Of a stretch of DNA of 64,000 nucleotides, positions 33,699-41,212 are shown piece by piece. The notes beneath the pieces were generated by a model. That model was given only the letters and a program-made list of their open reading frames with translations. It made no database searches and was not told where the DNA came from. The position numbers and the translations under genes are program-made. The stretch lies in the NCBI GenBank assembly GCA_031406155.1, contig JANOGW010000015.1:1-64000 (forward strand), read 5' to 3'. Positions within the stretch are counted from its first letter, which is position 1, and each line of letters begins with the position of its first letter. Source of the stretch: JACMNW01 sp031406155 (GTDB taxonomy: Bacteria; Pseudomonadota; Alphaproteobacteria; Rhodobacterales; Rhodobacteraceae).

Positions 33699-34859
33699 AT
33701 GCCTAGCTTTTATGAATTTTTTGCTGGTGCAGGCATGGCAAGGGCCGGGCTTGGGGCGGACTGGAAGTGTTTGTTCGCCAATGACTTTGACCGGAAAAAA
33801 GGCGAAACCTACAAACGCAACTGGGGTCAGTCCGAACTGGTTGTCGATGACATTCGCAACATTTCACCCGAAGACCTCCCTGGAACCGCAGATTTGGTTT
33901 GGGGTTCTTTCCCTTGCCAAGACCTATCGCTGGCTGGCGGCGGCGCTGGTCTGCGCGGTGACAGGTCTGGTACTTTTTGGCCGTTCATCTCGCAGATCCA
34001 ATCACTCAAGGACGATGGTCGCGCTCCAATGGTCGTAACCTTGGAGAATGTTGTCGGCACTCTGACAAGCCATGCCGGAAAGGATTTCACAGCCATCTGC
34101 GAAGCTCTTGACGTTCTGGGCTACAAGTACGGAGCTGTTATCGTTGACGCGGAACTTTTTGTGCCACAGTCTCGACCCAGACTGTTCATAGTGGCCACGC
34201 GCAGTGACGTTCAGGTCGTTGGCGCGTCGGACGGGCCGTCTCAACCTTGGCATACCACCGCGCTTCGTCGTTCGTACTGTGCACTCCCTGATCGGCTTCA
34301 ACGCAACTGGATCTGGTGGAAGATGCCAAGGCCAGATCACCGGGAGATGCGCTTCGCAGACATAATTGAGGAAACGCCTGCTTCGGTGCGCTGGCACACG
34401 AAGGCAGAAACACGCCTGCTGCTGTCGATGATGTCGGAGGTCAACCTGGCGAAGGTCAAAACCGCACAAGCGTCCGGGGTGCGGATGGTTGGTGGCGTTT
34501 ACAAGCGAACCCGTTTTCAACAGGGGGTCAAAGTTCAGCGTGCTGAAGTTCGCTTTGATGACATTGCGGGCTGTCTTCGCACACCGGGCGGCGGATCGTC
34601 CCGCCAATCCATCCTTGTGGTGGAGGGCGACCTGATCCGTTCGCGCCTGATTTCCACTCGGGAAACCGCTCGGCTCATGGGACTTCCGGATGCATATATG
34701 CTGCCAGATGCCTACAATGAAGCCTACCATCTGACGGGCGACGGCGTCGCGGTGCCGGTGGTTCGGCATATTGCAAAGCACATCATCGAACCGATAGTCT
34801 CTCGCCAGAATTATGAAGAAAGAGAGACAGATGAGTGTGATTCCGTGCAAGAAAAATGA
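33699..34859 (+). CDS. C5-cytosine DNA methyltransferase of a restriction-modification pair
   Basis: A 386-residue enzyme: FYEFFAGAGMARAGLG (SAM loop), GSFPCQDLSLAGGGAGLRG with catalytic Cys 73, VTLENVVG, and QSRPRLFIVA, followed by a target-recognition region and RLMGLPDAY near the end. GGGAG precedes ATG. The stretch 33650-35690 has lower GC and different codon use than the phage genes around it, which suggests separate acquisition. It overlaps the next gene by 29 bases; that gene is the probable cognate endonuclease. Confidence 0.88.
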   Translation: MPSFYEFFAGAGMARAGLGADWKCLFANDFDRKKGETYKRNWGQSELVVDDIRNISPEDLPGTADLVWGSFPCQDLSLAGGGAGLRGDRSGTFWPFISQIQSLKDDGRAPMVVTLENVVGTLTSHAGKDFTAICEALDVLGYKYGAVIVDAELFVPQSRPRLFIVATRSDVQVVGASDGPSQPWHTTALRRSYCALPDRLQRNWIWWKMPRPDHREMRFADIIEETPASVRWHTKAETRLLLSMMSEVNLAKVKTAQASGVRMVGGVYKRTRFQQGVKVQRAEVRFDDIAGCLRTPGGGSSRQSILVVEGDLIRSRLISTRETARLMGLPDAYMLPDAYNEAYHLTGDGVAVPVVRHIAKHIIEPIVSRQNYEERETDECDSVQEK

Positions 34860-35688
34860 GGCCTTACGGGACTTGATCGTCGAGTTTGCCGAGGTCCTGA
34901 AAAATCAATCGCACACGCTCGGAACTCATGGCTTGGAAGAGCACGATTTCTACCAGTCTGGGCTATTTCGCGGTAGCATTGAACGCATTCGCGGCCAGTT
35001 TTCTGCAACGATGCGGCCGAAGCGGGACTTCGTCGCGGCCATTCTCAATCACATGCAAGATCAAGCTTTGATAGAAGATTGGATGTCTGCCGGTGGTGAA
35101 AATCGCCATGATTACAGCATCACGCTGAACGACGGCCGAAGATCCGTTATGGAATTGAAAGGGTGCTTGGATGGGAACAACACCAACATATTCGAACGCC
35201 CTCCGCACGCAGATGAATTCATTCTTTGGAGTGTATGTTCAAACCCCGGTGCCGATCCCCGCCATAACGTTTGGTCAGGGATCCACACACGGCTGTCCGC
35301 CGAAATCATTTCAAGAAATCAGCGCGTCGATGGTCTGATCGTTTGGGACTGGATCTGCGGCACGATCTCTCGGCCATGTCCCAAAGTCATCAACAACCCA
35401 GAGCGTTTCACGGATGTCGGCCCATATCGACTACCACCGCCATGCATCTATCTTTTTCCCTCGACCGTACCAAGCCCGAGAAACAACGCCAGTCCGAACC
35501 CGCAGCCCATCGCTAACGTTGGCTTTCTTGATGCCCTCAACCGCTGCTTTGGCGGGATCCCGGCAGAATTAAACAATGTCAGGGTCACGGTTGGGCACGC
35601 AGGCGTCGAGACGGTCAGAAAAACGGAAGTATTCAGGGATGGGGCAGTTCAGAGGGTCTCTGAAGCCATCCCGATACGTCGCTCCTGA
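34831..35688 (+). CDS. Probable type II restriction endonuclease
   Basis: A 285-residue protein translated from ATG 34831 in overlap with the methyltransferase. A PD-(D/E)XK-like core is visible as HDYSITLNDGRRSVMELKG (Asp, then E-x-K). No other domain is recognised. Its place directly after a cytosine methyltransferase and the lower GC of both make a type II restriction enzyme the best call; a Vsr-type repair nuclease is less likely from length. Confidence 0.6.
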   Translation: MSVIPCKKNEALRDLIVEFAEVLKNQSHTLGTHGLEEHDFYQSGLFRGSIERIRGQFSATMRPKRDFVAAILNHMQDQALIEDWMSAGGENRHDYSITLNDGRRSVMELKGCLDGNNTNIFERPPHADEFILWSVCSNPGADPRHNVWSGIHTRLSAEIISRNQRVDGLIVWDWICGTISRPCPKVINNPERFTDVGPYRLPPPCIYLFPSTVPSPRNNASPNPQPIANVGFLDALNRCFGGIPAELNNVRVTVGHAGVETVRKTEVFRDGAVQRVSEAIPIRRS

Positions 35689-35864
35689 TAACCCATTGAC
35701 AACTCTGCCCATTGGCCCGCTCGTTGACCGTCGAAAATTAGCGCCCGGCGGAAACTCTCTCGGTCGCTTGCGCTCCACCCCCCTTGGCATGGTTCCTCCC
35801 CGGCCCTGTTTGTATGCGGGGGGGCGCAGCGCGGCATTTCGCTAGCGACAGGCACTTTCACCGG

Positions 35865-36023
35865 GGAATCCAGGCGGAATCCACCTGCCGGGCTGGCTTG
35901 GAAAAAGCGAATCATTATCAAAGGCTTGCGGAATCACGATCTTGGCGTGCTGGATTCTTTTGCGGAAGCCAGGGAAGCCAGTTTGTGGAAGCCACCACGG
36001 CGGAAGCCAGCCAGCGGAAGCCA
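35865..36023 (+). repeat. Array of GGAA(G/T)CCA motifs
   Basis: Seven copies: GGAATCCA at 35865 and 35876, and GGAAGCCA at 35964, 35973, 35987, 36002 and 36016. The later copies are 9-15 bases apart. The 35689-36227 gap between the restriction enzyme and the ParB-methyltransferase gene has no supported gene; these motifs and a hairpin at 36109 are all I see in it. Confidence 0.6.
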
Positions 36024-36108
36024 CCTGCAGTGAAGTTGTTGAATCCACTTCATTTTTCCATTTGACAAAGCTGCCCCTCTTGACCTACCCCTTGATCATC
36101 GAAGAATT

Positions 36109-36145
36109 GCGCCCGGAGGATAACCCTCGCGGGCGCTTTCGTTTT
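36109..36145 (+). terminator. Terminator-like hairpin
   Basis: GCGCCCG (36109-36115) pairs with CGGGCGC (36130-36136), flanked by a run TTTCGTTTT. It would end transcription from the restriction-modification genes before the ParB-methyltransferase gene. Confidence 0.5.
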
Positions 36146-36227
36146 CACCCACATCGCGGATCCTGATCGTGTCGCTGGCATCGCCCAGCGCGCTTCGACA
36201 TGTCCGCCTGCCCGAGAGAGCCACCCC

Positions 36228-37487
36228 ATGGACCTGGTTTTTGCACCGAGCCAGATCGAGACCTGGCCGATTGATCGGCTGCGCCCCTATGCCCGCAATG
36301 CCAAGATCCACGGCGCGGACCAGGTCGCCAAAATCGCGGCCAGCATGGCCAAGTTCGGCTGGACGGTGCCCTGTATGGTGGCCGACGATGGCGAACTGAT
36401 CGCGGGGCATGGCCGAGTGCTGGCGGCGGCTATGCTGGGGCTGAAGGATGTGCCGGTGATCCGGCTCAGCCATCTCGACGAGGACGAGCGCCGCGCCTAC
36501 CGCATCGCCGACAACAAGCTGACCGAGTTGGCTGATTGGGACGAGGCCATGCTGCGCGACGAGATCGCGGATCTGCTGGCCGAGGATTTCGACGTGTCGC
36601 TGCTGGGGATCACCGACGGGGATCTGGATGCCCTGCTGCGGGATCCGGACCAGGCGGAAGGCGGTGCTGTCGAGGGTGAGGACGACATCCCCGAACCGCC
36701 GGTCACGCCAGTGTCGTTGGCGGGCGATCTTTGGCAACTCGGATCGCACCGCCTGATCTGCGGCGACAGCACGTCTGCCGATGTCGTCGGTCGGCTGCTG
36801 GGTGATGTGAAGCCATTACTGATGGTCACCGACCCGCCCTATGGCGTGGAATATGATCCGTCCTGGCGCAACCAGGCGGGCGCGGCCAAGACCAAACGTA
36901 CCGGCAAGGTGCTGAACGACGACCGGGCGGATTGGCGCGAAGCGTGGGCGCTGTTCCCCGGCGACGTGGCCTATGTCTGGCACGGCGCCCTGCATGCCAC
37001 TACCGTCGCCGAGAGCCTGGTGGCGGCAGGTTTCGCCGTCAGGTCGCAGATCATCTGGGCCAAGGACCGCCTCGTTCTCAGCCGGGGTGATTATCACTGG
37101 CAACATGAACCTTGCTGGTATGCCGTTAAGAAGACCGGCAAAGGCCATTGGGCCGGGGACCGTAAGCAGACGACGCTTTGGCACATTTCCGGCAAGGATC
37201 AGGACGCCGCCACTGTGCACGGCACCCAGAAGCCGGTCGAATGCATGCGCCGCCCCATGCTGAATAACTCCAGCCCGGGCCAAGCGGTGTACGAACCCTT
37301 CATGGGATCCGGCACCACGCTGATCGCGGCGGAAACCACCGGGCGGGTGTGCTTCGGGATCGAGTTGAACCCGGCTTACGTCGATGTTGCCATCGAGCGC
37401 TGGCAGTCCTTCACGGGGGCAAATGCCACCCTTGCCGGGACCGGCGAGACATTCGCCGACCTGAAGGCCAAGAGGCTGGCGGCATGA
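36228..37487 (+). CDS. ParB-like nuclease domain fused to DNA methyltransferase
   Basis: A 419-residue protein. Residues 1-100 are a ParB/sulfiredoxin-like domain (RLRPYARNAKIHGADQVAKI, GHGRVLAAAMLG). The rest is an N6-adenine or N4-cytosine methyltransferase with motif IV DPPYG (about residue 204), a central recognition region and FMGSGTTLIAAETTGR as the SAM-binding motif. Common in prophages; it probably protects phage DNA or regulates. A second, truncated homologue follows with an ATGA overlap. Confidence 0.9.
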   Translation: MDLVFAPSQIETWPIDRLRPYARNAKIHGADQVAKIAASMAKFGWTVPCMVADDGELIAGHGRVLAAAMLGLKDVPVIRLSHLDEDERRAYRIADNKLTELADWDEAMLRDEIADLLAEDFDVSLLGITDGDLDALLRDPDQAEGGAVEGEDDIPEPPVTPVSLAGDLWQLGSHRLICGDSTSADVVGRLLGDVKPLLMVTDPPYGVEYDPSWRNQAGAAKTKRTGKVLNDDRADWREAWALFPGDVAYVWHGALHATTVAESLVAAGFAVRSQIIWAKDRLVLSRGDYHWQHEPCWYAVKKTGKGHWAGDRKQTTLWHISGKDQDAATVHGTQKPVECMRRPMLNNSSPGQAVYEPFMGSGTTLIAAETTGRVCFGIELNPAYVDVAIERWQSFTGANATLAGTGETFADLKAKRLAA

Positions 37488-37720
37488 ACGCGCCCCTGCT
37501 GCCAAGCCAGATCGAATACTTGCCCCTCGCCCGGCTGAAACCCTACGCTCGCGACGCCAAGACCCACGACGCCGATCAGGTCGCCAGGATCGCCGCCAGC
37601 ATGGCCAAGTTCGGCTGGACCGTGGCGGTGCAAGTCGCCGACGATGGCGGGTTGATCGCGGGCCACGGTCGCATCTTGGCTGCCGCCCACCCTAGTCTGG
37701 CAAGATGGACGGGCGTTTGA
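37484..37720 (+). pseudogene. Second ParB-methyltransferase gene, truncated after the ParB motif
   Basis: From ATG 37484 the frame repeats the ParB-like domain of its neighbour (RLKPYARDAKTHDADQVARI, GHGRILAAA), then at about 37690 the homology stops and nine unrelated residues lead to a TGA at 37718-37720. The remaining three quarters of the expected protein are absent. The break coincides with the left edge of the ArsR-AHSA1-GST insert. Confidence 0.8.
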
Positions 37721-37815
37721 CTTCAAGGTGAGGTCCGACAACGGAGCTGTTGCGGACAGTGCGCGCGCCCACCCAACAGTTGACTCCGCAAATTGAATCT
37801 GAAATACTTCGCTAT

Positions 37816-38118
37816 ATGGTGAAGTTTTATACATCAGGTATCGACCGCACCTTCTCGGCGCTCGCCGATCCGACTCGGCGTTACATCCTGCTTCGTTTGG
37901 AAGAGGAACCCGGAATGTCGGTCAGCGAACTTGCTCGGCCGTTGTCGTTGAAGCTTCCCGGAATGATGAAACATCTGGATGTCCTCTCGGATGCCGGATT
38001 GATCACAAGGGTCAAATCCGGTCGCACCGTGTCGGTTAACCTTTCGGTCGCACCGATGCAGGAAGCTATGGAGTGGCTGAAGCAATATGAACGCTTCTGG
38101 ACGGTCAGCCTTGATTGA
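37816..38118 (+). CDS. ArsR-family regulator, first ArsR-AHSA1-GST operon
   Basis: A 100-residue winged-helix protein (FSALADPTRRYILLRLEEEP, then SVSELARPLSLKLPGMMKHL and SGRTVSVNL) of the ArsR/AHSA1-linked subgroup, lacking metal-binding Cys. It would repress its own operon with the AHSA1 gene 32 bases downstream. It is not phage-like and lies within DNA that interrupts the ParB-methyltransferase gene. No strong ribosome site before ATG 37816. Confidence 0.85.
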   Translation: MVKFYTSGIDRTFSALADPTRRYILLRLEEEPGMSVSELARPLSLKLPGMMKHLDVLSDAGLITRVKSGRTVSVNLSVAPMQEAMEWLKQYERFWTVSLD

Positions 38119-38150
38119 CTTGTTGCTCTGGTCGAAGAGGACGGCGAACA

Positions 38151-38591
38151 ATGACCAAAAACCTCCCAAGTGTCACCATGGTGCGCAGGATTAAGGCCCC
38201 GCCTGCCAAGGTTTGGGCGGCAATCACGCAACCGAAGCTGATGATCCAGTGGTGGGGTCCTGATGCGGGCCCGACGGTGCGCGCCGAAGCAGACGTGCAG
38301 CCCGGCGGTCGCTTCAACATTGTATTCCGTTTGCTGAACGGCGATGAGCACAATCCGACCGGGGTTTACCGCGAGGTGCTCCCCGAGACCAAATTGGTTT
38401 TCACCTGGGAATGGCCGGGGTCGCCCGAACGGGAGTCGGTAGTTACGTTTCTGCTGAAGCCGTTCGATGGCGGCACTGAACTGACGCTGATCCACGCACA
38501 GCTGCCCGACGAAGAGGCGCGAGGCAGTCACGAGCTGGGTTGGAACGGCCTTCTCGACAAACTATTGGTTTTCATGGGAGATATAGCATGA
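38151..38591 (+). CDS. SRPBCC (AHSA1-like) domain protein, first operon
   Basis: A 146-residue START-like ligand-binding protein: RRIKAPPAKVWAAIT, WWGPDAGPT, and EWPGSPERESVVTFLL. ATG 38151 is preferred over the earlier frame start at 38115, with GAGGACGG upstream. Paired with an ArsR regulator and a glutathione S-transferase; ATGA overlap with the latter. Ligand unknown. Confidence 0.85.
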   Translation: MTKNLPSVTMVRRIKAPPAKVWAAITQPKLMIQWWGPDAGPTVRAEADVQPGGRFNIVFRLLNGDEHNPTGVYREVLPETKLVFTWEWPGSPERESVVTFLLKPFDGGTELTLIHAQLPDEEARGSHELGWNGLLDKLLVFMGDIA

Positions 38592-39226
38592 ATGACTTGA
38601 TCCTGACCACCTATGACTGGGTTCCCGACATGCCGCGTGGCTATGTGCGCGACTTGAGGGTGCGGTGGGCGCTGGAGGAAGCTGGCTTGCCGTATCGCGT
38701 CGAGAGCACATCTTTTCGTGATCGGCAGCCTGCGCATTTTGCGCAACATCCGTTCGGTCAAATACCTTGGCTGACCGATGGCGACATCTCGATCTTTGAG
38801 AGCGGGGCGATCCTGCTTCATCTGGGTGAACTGAGCGACAAGCTAATGCCTGCTGATCCTCGCGCGCGAAGCGAGGTCATACAATGGCTGTTTGCAGCAC
38901 TTGCATCTGTTGAGGCGGCAAGCCAGCCGTGGTCTTTCTTCAAATTTGCAGGAGACCCTGAGGAATCATCGATGTGGAAGTTTTTTGATGGATTTCTCGA
39001 TGCCCGGCTCAAAAGCATGGAGGCAGTGCTGGCTGCTCATCACTGGCTGGTTGGCAATTTCTCGGTTGCCGACATCCTAATGGCGGATGTCTTGCGCATT
39101 GTGGATCGGTTCAAGGGGTTGGCGGAATTTCCTGCCTGCAGTGCTTATTTCGCTCGCGCCACGGCGCGCCCGTCGTTTGTGAAGGCACATGCGGATCAGA
39201 TGGCGCATTTTGCTGCTGCAGACTAA
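38588..39226 (+). CDS. Glutathione S-transferase-like protein, first operon
   Basis: A 212-residue protein with a thioredoxin-like N-domain (YRVESTSFRDRQPAHFAQHP, FGQIPWLTDGDISIFESGAI) and a helical C-domain (WLVGNFSVADILMADVL). The IPWL and ES pattern is the glutathione-binding site. Coupled to the AHSA1 gene by ATGA. Different in sequence from the GST at 49878. After it, 39227-39330 has no gene. Confidence 0.85.
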   Translation: MNDLILTTYDWVPDMPRGYVRDLRVRWALEEAGLPYRVESTSFRDRQPAHFAQHPFGQIPWLTDGDISIFESGAILLHLGELSDKLMPADPRARSEVIQWLFAALASVEAASQPWSFFKFAGDPEESSMWKFFDGFLDARLKSMEAVLAAHHWLVGNFSVADILMADVLRIVDRFKGLAEFPACSAYFARATARPSFVKAHADQMAHFAAAD

Positions 39227-39330
39227 GCGGAACTTTCGCCAAAAGCTTGCAATCGCAAAATCACCAGTGTCCGTTGCTTACAAGACTTGATGAATTTCTG
39301 ATTGTCCTCGGAGCCGCCTATCGGCAGACC

Positions 39331-39873
39331 TCAGTCGGTTTGACTGATCCGATACACTCGCCCCCGGTCCTCTTCCTTCGCCGAGGTCACTACCAGCTTT
39401 AACTTCTTGCCCAAAGCCCCCGATATTGCCCCGCGCACGGTATGGGCTTGCCAGTTAGTGGCAGCGATAATCGCGTCCATCGTGGCACCTTCGGGGGCGC
39501 GAAGCAGTGCGATCAGCATGGCTTGCTTGGTCCCAACGCGCTGCGTCGGCGGCTTGGACGCGGGTGTGTCGGTGGTGTTTTCGTGGATTGCGTTGTGTGT
39601 CTTAAGCACCATTGGATCAATCCCGATCGCGAGAAGCCCCGCATCGGTGACCACCAACGTGGTGCCATGGCCATCGCCGGTTTCCCGCCAAAGTGGCTCA
39701 CTGCGGCGCAGGTTGGCGTCGACCTCTTGCAGCCAACCGCGTTCGATCATCTTGTTGACAGCCATCTTCGCCGCCGCACCCGCCAGACCTTTGGGCAGCG
39801 GCATGGCGATATTGTTGGGCCGATTTGCTCCGGCGCTTAGGACAATGGTCTGGGTTTCGGTGAGTTTGGTCAT
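39331..39873 (-). CDS. DUF3489 protein
   Basis: A 180-residue protein with two helical domains: an N-terminal part with ETQTIVLSAGANRPNNIA and a C-terminal DUF3489 domain (GTKQAMLIALLRAPEGATMD, then AIIAATNWQAHTVRGAISGAL), a winged-helix-like fold. Common in prophages and plasmids of this group; role unknown. Last gene of a minus-strand four-gene operon. Confidence 0.85.
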   Translation of the reverse strand: MTKLTETQTIVLSAGANRPNNIAMPLPKGLAGAAAKMAVNKMIERGWLQEVDANLRRSEPLWRETGDGHGTTLVVTDAGLLAIGIDPMVLKTHNAIHENTTDTPASKPPTQRVGTKQAMLIALLRAPEGATMDAIIAATNWQAHTVRGAISGALGKKLKLVVTSAKEEDRGRVYRISQTD

Positions 39874-39885
39874 TGTGGAAACCTC

Positions 39886-40110
39886 TTACTCATCATGTTC
39901 GGCAAGGAAGGTGGTGACACGCGACAGCAGATCGTTGTCGCCATTAACGTCGGCCCCGAGGACCGCATCGCCGTCGTCGTCGCGTTCCAGATCGGCGATC
40001 TCGCGCAGCAGGGCGATGGCGTCATCGCAGGCGGCGAGGCGCTCGGCCTCCCATGCGGCGGTGAGGGCATCCTGTTCGATCTGGTGGCGCTGGGCAGGAT
40101 CAAGCGGCAT
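39886..40110 (-). CDS. Small prophage protein, unknown
   Basis: A 74-residue acidic, helical protein; AAGGAGG precedes ATG 40110. Overlaps the upstream gene by 11 bases. No family recognised; the C-terminal NGDNDLLSRVTTFLAEHDE is its most distinctive part. Confidence 0.6.
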   Translation of the reverse strand: MPLDPAQRHQIEQDALTAAWEAERLAACDDAIALLREIADLERDDDGDAVLGADVNGDNDLLSRVTTFLAEHDE

Positions 40111-40330
40111 GTTCGCCCTCCTTGAACGCTGCGTCGGTGATCTGGCGCAGCAGGCTGGCGTAATGGTTCAGGGTGCCGACGTCGCCCCAGCTGATCTCGT
40201 CGGGGTGGGTCCCGAAATGCTCGTCGCTCAGCGCCTTCAGGCGTTCCAGCATCGCGTCGATCTGGAACTTCGCGGTCATGAAGGCGTCGAGGGCTTTGTC
40301 GTTGGTGGCGGTGGCGCGGCGGTTGGACAT
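40100..40330 (-). CDS. Small prophage protein, unknown
   Basis: A 76-residue helical protein (TAKFQIDAMLERLKALSDEH is the most regular part) with AGGAG eleven bases before ATG 40330. Part of the minus-strand operon between DUF6900 and the 74-residue protein. Often seen next to DUF6900 genes; function unknown. Confidence 0.6.
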   Translation of the reverse strand: MSNRRATATNDKALDAFMTAKFQIDAMLERLKALSDEHFGTHPDEISWGDVGTLNHYASLLRQITDAAFKEGEHAA

Positions 40331-40345
40331 TGCGTTTGCTCCTGT

Positions 40346-40540
40346 TCAGCGGGTTGCGGCTTGGCCAGCGGCGAAGGCCGCTTCCAGCGCGGCGCGGATC
40401 GACCAGACCGCCACATCGTGGAAGTCGAGGCCGTCACTGTTGCGGGTTTCCAGCGTTTCCAGGCGGAAGTGCTTGGCGGCGATCTCCAGCAGAAGGGCTT
40501 CGCTGGCGACTTTGGCGGTGGCTGCAGTCTTGGCGGTCAT
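40346..40540 (-). CDS. DUF6900-like small protein
   Basis: A 64-residue protein with HFRLETLETRNSDGLDFHDV then AVWSIRAALEAAFAAGQ, which I associate with DUF6900. GGAG lies eight bases before ATG 40540. First gene of the minus-strand operon, divergent from the terminase genes; the 40541-40657 region must hold both promoters. Confidence 0.65.
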   Translation of the reverse strand: MTAKTAATAKVASEALLLEIAAKHFRLETLETRNSDGLDFHDVAVWSIRAALEAAFAAGQAATR

Positions 40541-40657
40541 GGCGTGGTCTCCGGGGCTGAGTTGCATCGTTCTGGTACAATCAGAATCGCTCTTTCCCAG
40601 AGTGTAATCAACTGAATATCGAGCAATATCATTGCTTTAACTGGATGTAACAGAGCC

Positions 40658-41212
40658 ATGGACGGCATGAGCGAGCGGGAGTATTCCGGCCATTCCGGGC
40701 TGTCGCGCGGGGCGATCCAGAAGGCGCGCAAGGCCGGGCGGCTGGTGGTCTACGGCGATGGGTCGATCAATGCAGCGGCGTCAGATATGCGCCGCGCGGA
40801 GATGACAGACCCGGATCAGCAGCGGCGCAGCACCGGTGGCGACAGTGGCTTTTCGGGGCCAGCCGACAGTTCGTCCTATCTGAAGGCGCGAACCGCACTG
40901 ACCGTCTACCAGGCGCAGGAACGCCAGTTGGCGATCCAGAAGAAGAAAGGCACACTGGTCGACAGGGCACGCGCCGAAGCGCTGGTGTTCCGCCTGGCGC
41001 GGCAGGAACGGGACGTGTGGGTGACGTGGCCCGCCCGGGTGGCGGCGCTGATGGCTGCGCAAATTGCAGCAGAAGTGGAGAAACAAACCGACCAACCGGT
41101 GCGACCGGAGCGACCGTTGATGATCGAGGCCGCGATCCTGCAGAGGGTGCTGGAAACCCATGTCAGAGAGCAACTCGCAGCCCTCGCTGATCTCCGCGTC
41201 TCGCTTGCATGA
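40658..41212 (+). CDS. Terminase small subunit (Nu1-like)
   Basis: A 184-residue protein with an N-terminal winged-helix DNA-binding domain (MSEREYSGHSGLSRGAIQKA then GRLVVYGDGSIN) and a helical dimerisation region rich in charged residues. It recognises the packaging site of the phage DNA. The large subunit ATG lies 53 bases inside its 3' end. Confidence 0.82.
   Translation: MDGMSEREYSGHSGLSRGAIQKARKAGRLVVYGDGSINAAASDMRRAEMTDPDQQRRSTGGDSGFSGPADSSSYLKARTALTVYQAQERQLAIQKKKGTLVDRARAEALVFRLARQERDVWVTWPARVAALMAAQIAAEVEKQTDQPVRPERPLMIEAAILQRVLETHVREQLAALADLRVSLA

Noticed and set aside
35865..36023. CRISPR array
   Set aside because: Repeats are 8 bases, spacing is 1-14 bases and irregular, and there are no cas genes.
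37690..39330. Insertion sequence or transposon carrying the first ArsR operon
   Set aside because: No transposase, no convincing terminal inverted repeats and no target duplication could be seen at either side.
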